DNA from: Macrophomina tecta
Lineage: Eukaryota; Ascomycota; Dothideomycetes; Botryosphaeriales; Botryosphaeriaceae
Direction of reading: 5' to 3'
Length of the DNA: 64,000 nucleotides
Assembly (NCBI GenBank): GCA_024180945.1
Contig: JAKSGN010000038.1
Location: forward strand, 3,224,001-3,288,000
Positions within the stretch are counted from its first letter, which is position 1. Every line of letters starts with the position of its first letter. Shown here piece by piece: positions 1-11,007 of the stretch. The notes under the pieces are model-generated. The model saw only the letters and a program-made list of their open reading frames with translations. It did not search any database and was not told the origin of the DNA. Both the position numbers and the translations under genes were made by a program.

Positions 1-1
1 G

Positions 2-1256
2 ACCGTCATCATCGCGCACACCTTCGTCGGCTTCGTCTGTCTAGCTGGAGGAGCTCCTGGCGCGAAATGGCATATTGGGTTCCCGTTTGCGCAGCGGGCC
101 GTGTGGGCCGTGCGAGGCGCGTACTGGCCGTTGCTGAATCGGGGGTTTTTGAGTTTTGTATGGACGCAGAAAAACACGTGGTATGGCGGACAGTGCGTGA
201 GGGCGCTACTCTGTCGCATCTGGCCGAGCTTTGCGGGACTGGATGCCGAGTTGGCGGGTGGGACGATGGTGATGAGTGAATTTGTGGGGTATCTGATGTT
301 TTTGGCGTTGTGTCTGCCGTTGATCTGGGTTAGTCCAGAGAAGTACAAGAAGCCGTTTCTGGTGGCGTCGGCCTGCGTGGTGCCGACAGTGTTCGTGCTG
401 TTGATCTGGAGCATGACCAAAACCGGCGGTGGCGGTGCGTTGCTGTCAGATTTCAGCGGGGTATCAGGTGTGGAATCAGCAGCGGCAGTAGGCTCGTCCA
501 GGGGTGGGGTGGATGATAATGGCAGGCATTACAGCGAACATCGGCGGCATTGCGACACACATGTTCTCTCAGTCGGACTATATGCGCTATGCCAGGAAAC
601 CGGGGGATCAGGTCTTGGCCCAGCTGATCATGGTGCCGCTGGGCACTATCATTGTATCTTTCATTGGCATTGTCTGCACCTCATGCGCTGCGCAGATGTA
701 TCCGGACACCCCAAAACTGCTTTGGCAGCCGTATGCGTTGCTGGATCCTGCCCGGACTCATGAAGGAACCTCCTCAGCACGAGTTGGAGTTGCATTTGCG
801 AGTATCGTATTCATTTTCTCCCAATTCAGCATGACGGTAGCATCGAATGCGGTGGTGGCAGGCATTGACCTGGCAGCACTGGCCCCACAGTACTTCAGTA
901 TCCGACGTAGTGGATACTTCACTGTCACCTTGTCCCTGATCATGCAACCGTGGCAACTGCTGAACAGCGCATCGAACTTCCTCACCGTCGTTGGTGGATA
1001 CTCGGTTTTCCTGGGACCTTTCATGGGTGTCATGTTTGCTGATTACTATCTCGTTCGCCGCCAGAACCTCAAGCTGACAGGCTTGTTTGAAATATCAGAC
1101 AAAAGCATCTACTGGTTCTGGAGAGGGGTCAACTGGAGGTGCCTCATCGCCTGGGCTGTCGGGACATGGCCCGCCCTTCGAGGATATGCGAAACACGTTC
1201 GATATTCAGGAAATGTTTGGGCAGAGTGGACACATCTGTGGTATTTAGTAGCATAG
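2..1256 (+). pseudogene. NCS1-family nucleobase/nucleoside permease, 5'-truncated by the window and frameshifted
   Basis: Proton-coupled uptake transporter of the NCS1 family (uracil, uridine, allantoin and thiamine carriers), plasma membrane. Reading starts in frame 2 at the window edge. It shows the family segment YGGQCVRALLCRIWPSFAG near 200-240, then hydrophobic helices, and SPEKYKKPF near 335. At about 495-510, in a G-rich run, the family match jumps to frame 3 (GWMIMAGITANIGGIATHMF, then SDYMRYARKP). No plausible intron explains the jump: the only GT-AG span, about 469-500, is 32 bp. The frame-3 part runs through several helices to a stop at 1256, short of the usual last two helices. 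Either a decaying gene or an assembly indel. It converges with the broken Zn2Cys6 gene downstream. Family call is firm; substrate unknown. Confidence 0.75.
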
Positions 1257-1372
1257 GACCCGGCCTCCTTGATCTGTGGAAGTTCGGGGTTGAAGAGAGC
1301 GCCTTTTTGCGCGTGGACGGCACTCAAAGCACACATGGAGACGAAACTGACCAACGCAGATCTCGATGAGGG

Positions 1373-1743
1373 TCAAGTACGCCGTTCCCATCCATTGAGG
1401 AGTTCCTGTTCACAGTAGAGGGGGAATACAGGGTGGATAGAGTCCAAATAGATATCTATCCACGCTCGAGTGACGAGCCTTGTTTCTGGGTGCTGGAATT
1501 CTTCCCAAGGCCGAACTTGATCACCCTGGACGATGCTAAACTTCAGTTCTCTGGCCCTCGGCTTAGTACCTCGCCTCTTGGATATGCGCTGGTAAGTACA
1601 TGTAGCATTGTGCTCCGCACAGGTAAGGCATTCGGGACAGGCAGTAGGTTCGCTGCGGATGGGAAGGGTTTGCATTTCAGGCCTCTTGCGTGGCAAAAGC
1701 CGCAGGCCCTGCTGATGCGTTTCGCTTTCTTTGTTGGCTGCAT
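1373..1743 (-). pseudogene. Zn2Cys6 transcription factor remnant, frameshifted inside the zinc cluster
   Basis: Fungal binuclear zinc-cluster DNA-binding protein remnant. From the ATG at 1743 the first half of the cluster reads RACGFCHARGLKCKP (C-x2-C-x6-C) in one frame. The second half, CLTCAEHNATCTYQ (C-x2-C-x6-C) followed by a basic linker RISKRRGTKPR, is in another frame, so about one base has been lost near 1640. The second frame continues into sequence typical of the start of the fungal regulatory middle-homology region (WIDIYLDSIHPVFPLY) and stops at 1373 after about 70 residues, whereas the family is usually 500 residues or more. It is therefore also 3'-truncated. It lies tail to tail with the broken NCS1 permease; such pairs are often regulator plus transporter, but that link is inferred. 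Confidence 0.7.
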
Positions 1744-3799
1744 GGCAGTGTCGACGACCGTCAGACAAGCATATTCAGGACAGACCAGTTTCACGACTAC
1801 AGAGTGGGATTCACCCCACTTGCCGGAAGGGGTCTGGGCTGACTCCTGCCCGTCTTTGCATACGCTCGTGGTTCCTCCGCTGCACGAGCAGCAGAGCGCA
1901 GGGCCCGACCAGAAGGATCAAACAAGCATGGATCTGGGCCTTCCGTAGCGGGAGGGTGGCCGATCCCGGGCTGCTCGGAGACGTACCGTGATTGGCAGGG
2001 CTGGCCGTACCTTGCAGCCTTGTGGCTGGCTGGGCTTTCTGCGACCCAGGTCGTACGGGCGAAAGATGCTGCAGGCCGTCTTAAGCACGATGTCCGGTGC
2101 CGGAGTGGCATGGGTGGGCGAGTACGCAGGTATGAGGTGAAGATGCGGGAAAATGCAGGAATGAGGCGCGATGTGTGATCGCTCTTGCGTGCGGGTAGTT
2201 GGGAAGAGGGTTTGGAGATCGGGGATCAGCTGTGCCGTTGACCAGGCGGTGCTAGCGGTGTTGCTGTTTGGAGATGCGGACGTTGCTTGTCCGTCGGGGC
2301 AGGGTGTGCGGCACAGCTGCTGGTGCCATGGGCCGTGCAGCTTGCGATGGCCGGCAGCAGAGTGCGCAGAGCATGAGAGCGAGACAGATGTTGAGGGAGG
2401 TGTTTGAGCGAGATGCTGTAGGGCCTGCGATTTGTGCTGCGCAAGAGGCGTGAATGACTGCGAGGCAGGCGGGTGGTTGGAGCGGACGCGCCGGGGGGTG
2501 TGGTGGTGTTTAGGTTTAGTCGTTGCCTGGCGCGCTTGCATTACATAAGCGAGCGCCGTGTGTTTCATCTCCGCCGCGTGCGACCGCGTCTTCCTCTCCA
2601 ACACCTCCACCGCCTGTCCACCCGCTCCCATCAACACGCCCTCGCCGCATCGCTTACGCCCGTCGCACATCTCGTTCCATCTTTCCCAGCACTTCCATTA
2701 CCTTGCAACGCTTCCCCCGTCTCTGGCAGTCACCCTCTTCGACCGCGCTGTCGGCCCCCAGCCACCCCATTTCCGCCGTCGCTCTGCATCACCACCGCAT
2801 CACCAACACGTCGCTGTCCCTCGTCACGTCCGTAACCCCCGTCCCGTTTCCTATCGCTCATTCCTTTTCTATGTTTTCTTTGGATGGATGGCCTGCCGGT
2901 CTCGCGATGCCTGGTTGATGGTCTGGGCTAATTGGTCGCCATCGCGCTTCCACCCACCTCGGATTCATCCAACCTCCGCGTCTTGCGACTGCCTTGGCAT
3001 CACTGGGCTTCAACAACAGAGGTACTCTACCGCGGCAGTTACACGCACACTGCCACAAACTACTCCCGGAGCATCTGTGCAGCGGTCTGGTTCTCCACTG
3101 TGAGAACTTCCCTCACAGCATTGCTTCGCGGCGGTCGGTCGCGGCTAGTGCTGTGAACTTCGCTCAGCTGGTTTCAGCGGCCGGTCTGCTTGCCATCGCG
3201 ACTGAAAGGCCCTTGGAAATTTCCTGCTTTGGCTTGTCAGAACTTGGCGCTCACATCTGCTCCTGGTTGGTCTCTGCAGCGGGCTGTTCTCCAACGCGAG
3301 TACTCCCCTCCGAGCCCCGCCGGCGGCTAGATTTAGCTTCGCGGTTGCTGTACACGTCATCAGATGTTTTCCATAGCGGCCGGTCTTCGACTTGGCTTCG
3401 TGGACTGCCCTTGGATCCCTGTTGTCCTTGGTCGGTTTTGTTCTCTGATGTTATCCAGTGCCTTAATATAGTAATCTGCGTCAGAGCCTTTTTTTTATAT
3501 ATATATACATGATGCTGTACTGAGTATTCTGATTTCGGGAAGCGTCACAGCAATATGCAGGCACTCGCGGGTAGTTGAAGTAGTCATCCGGATGCACATG
3601 TTTTCAATTTTTTTTTTTTTTTTTAAGCATCTACACCCGCATGAATACTGCATCCCTACGAAGAGGATATTGCGGCTTGTTTCGTATTTGACCAAGTTTT
3701 GAACTCAATGTTACAATCAAGTTTTTCCGCTGGTCAATCGTGCTGACTTCACCTATGCTATTCCAGTGCCTTCTTTGACACTCCACCCGATCATCGACC
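1744..3799. other. Intergenic region upstream of the 608-aa gene
   Basis: No family motif or convincing spliced gene was seen on either strand. The stretch 2560-2880 is strongly pyrimidine-rich on the plus strand, a composition common in fungal promoters and 5' leaders. It may belong to the gene at 3800, although 900 bp is long. There are T-runs at about 3489-3496 and 3608-3624. The long open frames here look like shadows. Confidence 0.5.
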
Positions 3800-5626
3800 A
3801 TGGCCATGGACAGCGAGCGCTTCGGCCTGCTCGACTACATCAACGAACAAGTTCTAGCCCAATGGACTGATACAGAGTCTTGTGAGACGCGGGTTCTTGG
3901 CTCTCTTTCAACGATAAATAAGCAAGACGCCGGCCTGTCGTTCAGAGTTGGGCTGGATAGTGCGCATGAACAGGCCTTCATAAGACTCTCCATGCATATC
4001 TCGGTACGGGTATCAGGCCGTCCCCGGAAGAGGCAACTGCTCCTGGTACTCCCTCTCCATACCCTCTCCCAGAAAGAGTCCGCCTTCCAATACGAGCACA
4101 TCAAAACCCCCAATCTCGGAGCGCTCGCGCCTGCTATCCACGATGCTGGCCTTACCGATTCTGGCTTCGTCATCCGAGCTCAAGTCAATCTACGTGAGGC
4201 CGGATACGTTCTTATGCCCAAGTCAAACGCCAAGGCTCTACGTCCAAGTACATCAACCGCCGCCAGCAATCTCGCGGCCGTAAAATCCTTATCCCAGGTC
4301 TTGTCCTTCACGCTCTACATCAAGCCAAGTGATTATGCACGGCAGGGGCTCAACTTGGTTGAGCAGTTATTGGGCCACGATACTCTCAAGCAGTATCCAC
4401 TGCAATGGGATGCCATGTACGGTGAACACGGTGCTCAGCTTGTCGATTGGGACATGTGCGATCTGGGTAGAAAAGAGAAGGAGCCAGGGAGCGTCGAGGA
4501 GGACGTCGAGCCGCCACCTCCCTACTTGTCAGAGCCGCAGGTCAAATATCCGCGAACGCCTAGTCTTCCACCATTCGAGTTTCCACCATCGCCGGCTTTT
4601 CTCCCCCCGCTTCTCTTGTCGCCTACGCAGTACACCCCTTCACCTGAGATCCATGTGGCACGCAGCACCTCTCATTTTTCTCCCTCGGAAATTCTATCAG
4701 CGGCCGGCTCTCTATTTGACTCCGATGATTGCACCATCCCCGCCACTCCGGACTGCCTGCCAGAGTACCGCACACTACGGGATGCCCATGCTGTCGCCCA
4801 GCAGGAGACACAGCGTCAAAACCAGGCCGCTCCCCGGCCTCAAGAAACCGGCCGCAAACGCGGCGCTTCGTTCTCGCCCAACACCTCCCCCGCCACAGCC
4901 AACGCCCAGTCCCAAGCCATACCACGCCTCAGGGTACCAAAACGCATCTGCAAAGTCAACAGCCCACATACTGTCCACAATCAGCCGGAGGCGGCAGCTG
5001 CCGCCACCGCCGCCGCTGCCGCCCCAGCACGCACCCTCCTCCCTCCCCTCCTCCACGCTCCAGCGCCCTCCTACGCTGCTCTCCAAAACCGCCTCTTCCC
5101 CTACCCCCACACAACTACCCCTCACCCACCACGCCCCAACACACTCCCCACCCTCCGCCAACAGCAGCCCACTGCCACACCAGCACGGCTCATCCCCAAC
5201 ACCCCTGCCCACACCCTCACAACCTTCCTCTCTTACGCCCTCGCCCACAACCCCACCGTCTACGCACACTCCCGTCTGCGCGCCCTCCTCCTCCAACTCG
5301 GCAGCGCCGCGCGCGCCAACGACGTGCACGCCTTCAGCGCTCTCCGAGCAAAGGCCGAAGCGGCGTTTTTCTTCGACCCGGCGGACTCGTTTCGGGGAGC
5401 GGAGGAGTTGGAGCGGGGCTACGTGGAGGATATGGAGAGGATGCTGGAGTGGGTATTTGGGGTCGATGGCGGCGCGGATAGGGTCGTTTGGGAGGAGTTG
5501 GTAGCGTTGGGGAAGTGCGCGAGGGATTTAGTGGAGAGGGGCGTGGGTGCGAGGGAGGGGGCGGAGGAGTGGAGGTGGGAGATGGCGGCTGTGGTTGGGA
5601 GGGTCTGCGTGGGGTTTGGAGGGTGA
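3800..5626 (+). CDS. Hypothetical protein, 608 aa, Pro/Ala-rich middle
   Basis: I do not recognise a family. A single uninterrupted frame of 608 codons begins at ATG 3800 (the next Met is two codons on; both lie in a CCATGG context). Residues 1-230 look globular and mixed in composition. Residues about 230-470 are low-complexity, rich in Pro, Ser, Thr and Ala, with a PPPPYLSEP stretch near 235 and an alanine run around 400. The last ~140 residues are again structured and probably helical, ending Gly-rich. The layout of two ordered ends joined by a disordered linker, with no signal peptide or membrane helix, suggests an intracellular scaffold or regulatory protein, but nothing fixes a role. 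Codon use is GC-rich like the other intact genes. The very long frame and coherent composition support a real gene. Confidence 0.7.
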   Translation: MAMDSERFGLLDYINEQVLAQWTDTESCETRVLGSLSTINKQDAGLSFRVGLDSAHEQAFIRLSMHISVRVSGRPRKRQLLLVLPLHTLSQKESAFQYEHIKTPNLGALAPAIHDAGLTDSGFVIRAQVNLREAGYVLMPKSNAKALRPSTSTAASNLAAVKSLSQVLSFTLYIKPSDYARQGLNLVEQLLGHDTLKQYPLQWDAMYGEHGAQLVDWDMCDLGRKEKEPGSVEEDVEPPPPYLSEPQVKYPRTPSLPPFEFPPSPAFLPPLLLSPTQYTPSPEIHVARSTSHFSPSEILSAAGSLFDSDDCTIPATPDCLPEYRTLRDAHAVAQQETQRQNQAAPRPQETGRKRGASFSPNTSPATANAQSQAIPRLRVPKRICKVNSPHTVHNQPEAAAAATAAAAAPARTLLPPLLHAPAPSYAALQNRLFPYPHTTTPHPPRPNTLPTLRQQQPTATPARLIPNTPAHTLTTFLSYALAHNPTVYAHSRLRALLLQLGSAARANDVHAFSALRAKAEAAFFFDPADSFRGAEELERGYVEDMERMLEWVFGVDGGADRVVWEELVALGKCARDLVERGVGAREGAEEWRWEMAAVVGRVCVGFGG

Positions 5627-7940
5627 GGTGGCGGGGCTGATGGCGCTCGATGATGATCGGTGAGGCTGAATCGTTCAGGGCGTCCTACCATGAACCGATA
5701 TCCCGGCGGAACTTTCAATGAGGCTGAGGGCCGTGTGACAAATGTGTGCATCCGGACCTCGTCTATTTGCGGGATGTTCGGATGGCCCCCAACGCCACTC
5801 TGTGCGGCACATCCGCACGTAGCTCGCTCCAACCTTTCAGCTCCGCGGAATAGATCTATGGCGCACATAAATACGATTTGCTTTCTGGTATCTGATATGT
5901 TGCCATCATTTTCTTTTTTTCTCCTCATTCTTTCATGCCTAATGCCAAGGCAGATCTAGCCACGGAGCAATGTTTGCCCCGATTTCGAGGATAATCCTGA
6001 TCTCTTCGGTCGTGGAGGATTAGTCGACATATATCTACAGTGATTGGCATTTCTTGTTGCTACCGTGCTCGCTCCTGGCAAGATGTCGAAGATCAGAACA
6101 AGCTAAAACATGTTTAGCGTCGCTCTTCTGCTTATTATTACAACGGCAGCAGTGGTGAGCGCACTCGATTCAAATGAGAGCTTCATTGCGATGGCTATGT
6201 GCTACTCCACCACTTCACTCATCCTATCGATTCCTTACGTTCTGAGGCCCACACGCCTCTTAGATGATGGAGGCGGAGATAAACAAGTCGCTCCTCGACG
6301 TAGTTACTCAACTGTGGAGACAGAGTTGATGCGATTATTCCATTATTGAATTGAACTAAACTCAATTGCCATGACCTATCCATATGGATATGGTGGCTCT
6401 GCACAAGCGCTAGGGTCGCCGCTTCCACCGCACCCTGCTACATACTATCTATCTATTCAGACTTCGCAGAATGGGCAGCCATACCACCAGTTCCCTCAGC
6501 ATATTTATTTATTCCGGGCAACGTACAACTGCATAATCCTTGACATCCCACCTGTGGCGTACATCTGCTTACCCACCGGTTGAAGTATCGAGGAGGAGGT
6601 ATTAACCGAGGCGCGGGGGGAACGAAGCAGCGTCGACGGCAACCGGATCTCCTGCTCTGGCCCCCATTGGTTCAAACACAGACCCAATTGCAGCTACTGA
6701 CACCCAGTCTCTCACGTGTCCGAATCAAAAGTTGACTGATACGACAAGTGCTGATAAGCTAAAGGGAGCGGAGATGTCCCTTGGCCCAGGCCTTTGTGGG
6801 ATCGGTGGCAGGCGGTGACCGGCTTTACGGGCATCGTGGAAGGAAAGAAGAAGGCGATGAATAACTCGATCTCATCTCTCTGCTCGGTTCTCTCCTCCAC
6901 CAAGACAAAAAACAAACGAGAATATTCTGCACTTAGAGGCCCTCGGCCACACCTCTTTCGCACTCGTACGCACCCCGCCGACCCCTGCCATTATTGCCTA
7001 TCGTACGCAAAGCTGTACATCCGATGGGCGCCAGGGCTCCACATGGTGAGCTGTGGGGCTGGGGCTGACTGTACATGTGCTGGCGGTGGATACCGAGGCA
7101 GACAGCCTCTTGGCGTACGAGGGCGTATTACTTTCTGATGAGCGGAGGCTGATTTTGAGGTTGAACTCGGGTGGCGTTGTTGCACAGGAAAGCCGTCCTT
7201 CATGCAGCCAAGGAATACGATCTGAAGTGTACTGCAAGATTGCCGAGAGCAGACGCAGCGCCACGGAAGCAGGACTGGTGTTCAGCGCAGCGTGCCCATA
7301 CAAGTCATCGCCGACATGCAAGACCACCTTTCCAATTGCCTTTCAAGTCTTCCCGGACAAGGCGTCAACGCTCTCCGATATCTAAGCTAGTCCTTCGAAA
7401 GTCTCGACTGGCAGCCTGGTATTGGCCCGGGCATTGGGCTCAAGGTGTCTCACTGCAGCCCGAGCCCGACAACCTGGCTGTGGGGCGGCTGAACCACCAC
7501 TCGCTTCCGGCAATTGCTTTTTCAGCGTACGGAAACTATGCTCGCTATCTCTATCTTTTTTTTTTTTTTTTTTTTTGGCTATCTTGCAGAAGCCTCTCAA
7601 TGTAAATTTGGCCAAGATGTCGTGCAAAAGACTTGTTTTGGTATCCTGTCCAGTTCGATAAATATTTGCTTTTCCATAACATACACATTGGCTATCGCTA
7701 TTTCCAGCCTCGCTCAGCTACCATACTAAGGTCTCAGTGTGCGGATAACGCCCAAATTCCAAATATAGGGCTTACATACCAGGTACGTCTTTTTTGAGTC
7801 GGCCTGATGCCGGGTCAACTGGGGGTTTCCGCTCCTGGATACTCACCGCGGCAGAGTGAGTACATAAATTACACCGTCCCACTGTCTGTCTCTCGTCGAA
7901 AGTATGCAGTACTTGCTCTCTCTTCCTGTGATCCTTTACC
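5627..7940. other. Long intergenic region with one possible membrane-protein fragment
   Basis: Mostly featureless. Frame 6110-6349 (plus) encodes a hydrophobic 79-residue stretch, IITTAAVVSALDSNESFIAM and more, whose helix-loop-helix pattern loosely resembles part of the membrane protein at 7941. It could be a scrap of a paralogue, but the match is too weak to annotate as a gene. A T20-like tract lies at about 7556-7576, shortly before the membrane protein gene. Nothing else was recognised. Confidence 0.4.
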
Positions 7941-9327
7941 ATGGTCTCTGTCACGAAACTTCTCATCCTTCCCCTTTCAGCTTTCTTTTCCTGCTTGCTT
8001 GTCCTCTCAATGCTCAGACCGAATTTGCCACAAGGATTGGAGAAACGAAACGATTCTTGTCCGGGTTTCAAAGGCAATCCGGACTTTTACGGATTAGGTG
8101 TCCGAATCGGCGTATATCTGCAGTGGTTTTCCTCCCTCTCGGCCTATTACATCGAGGAAGAGGAGATTGAAGACATGAAGACTGCCAATTTCGTCCTTGG
8201 TTTTTCACTTCTTCTGGCCGTCACTGTGGCCGCTGTTGACCACGCGATCAATCTAGTCGAAGTATACATCATGATGCTGATGTGCTTCGGCTTTATAATA
8301 GTTATTCCGGGGCTTTTGAATGTTATCGGCTTTTACAACCGGACCAAATCCATATTCAAGCGACCCAAACAGCAACCTGGAGAACCTGAACACTCCGTAC
8401 CTAGATTCTACCGACCGTGGGCCCGTACGCTCAACAACATTGCTGGGTTCGCGCGGTGGCTCTATTCGCTGAATTGGAATGCTTGGTACTTCAATGCACT
8501 GTCGATCTGGATATGGTGGTCATATGCGACACCGGCAATGATAACGCCCACGCCGTCCTGTCATTCGTCCTTTTACCTTTTCGGATTGCGTACGGTGAAC
8601 AAACACTCAGTCCAATTCTTCCGGATCATGTCGGTCATACATATGATCCTCATCGCCTTCAGCGCAGCAGGTCCGAAACTTGAGGCCCTCTTCCTCAACA
8701 TCGTGTCCGAACACGGACGGCAAAATGCTATGGATTCCCAAGACGGAAACGAGGATCATGAAAAGCTGGAATCTTCAGAAAATTCAACGCCTGGCATGTC
8801 GCAAGATCCTGGGCAGAATCCGACAAAGAATTCAATCTTTGCGGCCATACAGTTTTCTGCTTGCCTCGAGGCCTTTAGTGTGCTCATTTCGCTGGCTAGT
8901 TTGGTGGCTTTCATCGAGGCAACCATATCGGCAGCAAACATAAACGGCGTCTACGAGATTCGTTCGACTGGACAGCTCTTACCTTTTGTCATCGGCATCT
9001 ACTCATTCCACAACATCCTACGAAAATGTGTGGGCAAGAAAATCCCAACTGGGATAATAGTAAGTTGCATCCGTGTCACCGCTCGGCCATGCAAAGTTTA
9101 CAATAAACCCTCGACAGAAATTGGGACCAATAAATGTCCAGCTCAGGCCAGAGGACACAGGGCTCTGCAAGACTTGTAGACAACCAAAAAAACCAAATGA
9201 GGGAGATTGGCAACATAATAAGTGCCAGGAGGTAGATGACAGAGCAAAGGAACTGGCAGAGATCGAGGAGGGCAGAGGTGAAAAGCACGGCAAGCAGGCG
9301 CACATCACTGAGAGAGAAATACCGTGA
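7941..9327 (+). CDS. Fungal multi-pass membrane protein, unknown function, two exons
   Basis: Integral membrane protein of a type recurrent in Pezizomycotina; no function can be named. ATG 7941 lies in CCATGG context. The N-terminus is a hydrophobic signal-like segment (residues 1-25). It is followed by a motif I recall from this group, NPDFYGLGVRIGVYLQWFSS at about 47-66, then alternating hydrophobic helices and a charged loop rich in Asp, Glu and Ser around 255-300. An uninterrupted frame runs to 9179, but a GTAAGT donor at 9060, directly after a hydrophobic segment, and an acceptor at 9139-9141 give an 82-bp intron. The second exon, 9142-9327, is hydrophilic with two CxxC-like cysteines and a charged tail. 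Spliced length is about 434 aa. The intron is an inference; without it the protein would be 412 aa. Confidence 0.6.
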
Positions 9328-9687
9328 AACAGGTTGACCTACCGCCCGCGTGCCATAAGAGGGCAGGACATGTGGATCTCGTAGACCATGCTGCATGAAG
9401 GGACTTGGGACATCATATACGCAGTACGTTGGATCACTGAGTGCAGGCGCCTGTCTTTAGGATCCTGGCGTGATGGAAATGTAGTCATTGGGGGAAATGG
9501 ATGGCACGGACGATGCAGTAGCTTGTGGATACAGCTGGCCAGCAGCTGCTGAGGCCATGCATCACGGATACTTTGGATTGGAAGGGCAGGTGGGGTCAAG
9601 AGGGCAATACTGGAAAGCCTGACGCGTGCTAAGACTGGAATAGGCCCAAATCACATTTGATGCCAACAGTTCTTTTTAATATTTGTA
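9328..9687. other. Convergent intergenic spacer
   Basis: This 360-bp spacer lies between two genes transcribed toward each other. It probably holds both 3' untranslated regions. The last ~40 bases are AT-rich (TTTTTAATATTTG), consistent with a polyadenylation region for the minus-strand gene. Nothing else seen. Confidence 0.5.
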
Positions 9688-11007
9688 TTAGATAAGTATA
9701 GCTAGCGGTACGCCTAGAAAGCCTAGAACTCCTATCTGGGAGTAATCGATCGTCGCCCTAGGCGCCGCTGCCCCCGTGTAGGTCGCGGCGGACGCGCTGG
9801 CAGCCGGCGTCTCCTCAGCAGGCCAGGAGACATGGCCGCCCAAGCCCGTCGTCGGCACACTGTCAGCCGTTAGCACAGGAGAGCCACCGTCCGCACTTGC
9901 TGAGGACGCAGCATCGGCTGCTCTGGTGGTCGTTTGCATGGTGGTTGCCGCGGCCGGGCTTGTTGTTGTGCGCTCGTTGTCCGTGGTCGCCGTAGCGCTG
10001 GGGTGGGTGGCAGCCGTCGGCTTGGTGGTTGGCGAGCCGCCGGCGCTCTCAGATGCGTGGTCCAGTCCTGTGGGGACGCCCTTGGAGCCCCAGAGGTCGA
10101 GCATGGCGGTCGACGCGCCCGACGAACCTTCCGATGCCACGGCCAGGTAAGTGACGGTGGGCTTGATGACCAGATGGTAGGCAGTGGTCTTGGTCCCGGT
10201 GCCAAGGGTCAGCGTGGAAGAAGGGCTCAGGGTGTGGCCGTTGACGATGATCTGCGTCCTTGAGTTGTACGCGATGGTCCCGGCTGGGATGGTCACCACG
10301 CTTGGCCTCGGCGAGGTCACTGGCGCGGTCGTTGCGTGGTCTGCTGCAGGCTTCTCCGTCTGGACAGGGGTGGGAGTGGGGACGACAGCGGTAGTGGTGC
10401 CGACAACGATCCGCGTGGTGCCCTCGTCGGTGTGAAGAGCGATGGGCGTGGTGGACACGCCGGTGCCGACGACGATTGAAGACCCCGGCTCTAGGGTCTG
10501 GCTGCCAACGACGAGCTTCGACTCGGAATTGTCGGACACGGTAACACCGCCAACTTCGAAGACTCTTGCCATGACCTGAGGGGCTCCAGTAAAATCCGGC
10601 GCGGGCGTCTCCTTCGGCACGGCTGTGGCGGTGGCATTGTTTGCCGTCTGGGTGGCCAGAGGATTGCTGCCGCTCACGATGAACCAATGGGTGCCGCTCG
10701 TTCCGATGTAGAGCTTGGTATCAGAGGTAGAGGGCTCGACGAGCTGGGTCCTGGTCTGAGCGTTGCCCGCAATTTCCGCGGGCTGAGCACCCCCGGTCTG
10801 GGAAAAGCTCGCTGGTGTTTTTGCAGCGCCGTCGACAAGCGGAGTCAGCGCACTGGGGACTGTATTGGTGCAAATCAGCGTCTGCTACCTGTCTGAGGTG
10901 CGAATTGAAGGCGTACGAGGCGCGAGAGGCGTCAGAGCAGGAAGCGACAGGGGAGTGGTTGCTGCCCGCACGCCCGCGGCGAGCATTAGGAAACGAGTGA
11001 GTTCCAT
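9688..11007 (-). CDS. Secreted, probably GPI-anchored Ser/Thr-rich wall protein, 420 aa, two exons
   Basis: Exon 1 is 10917-11007 and exon 2 is 9688-10859; the 57-bp intron (GTACGC donor, CTGAT branch, TACAG acceptor) joins them in frame. The ATG at 11007 starts a short hydrophobic signal peptide (MELTRFLMLAAGVRA). The mature protein contains repeated beta-type modules, each with a pattern like VVGSQTLEPGSSIVVG or IVNGHTLSPSSTLTLGTG, at roughly residues 125-250. A Thr/Ser/Ala-rich stalk (250-390) is probably O-glycosylated. A C-terminal hydrophobic tail, IGVLGFLGVPLAILI, without a basic anchor is typical of GPI addition. Such modules occur in many fungal cell-surface proteins, including adhesins, but the role here is unknown. 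Starting at 10677 instead would lose the signal peptide. Confidence 0.72.

Noticed and set aside
469..500. Possible intron explaining the frame change in the NCS1 permease
   Set aside because: Only 32 bp, no branch site; shorter than any other intron in the window (minimum 46 bp).
1918..2670. 250-codon minus-strand frame
   Set aside because: Composition biased to His, Pro, Thr and Ser from the reverse of a C/T-rich leader, no motif, no start context.
4329..5504. 391-codon second frame inside the 608-aa gene
   Set aside because: Shadow of the Pro/Ala-rich coding region; Pro/Ser/Thr monotony and overlaps the better frame.
9076..9396. Hydrophobic minus-strand frame at the membrane-protein 3' end
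   Set aside because: It is the complement of the charged tail exon; hydrophobicity arises from antisense of Lys/Glu codons.
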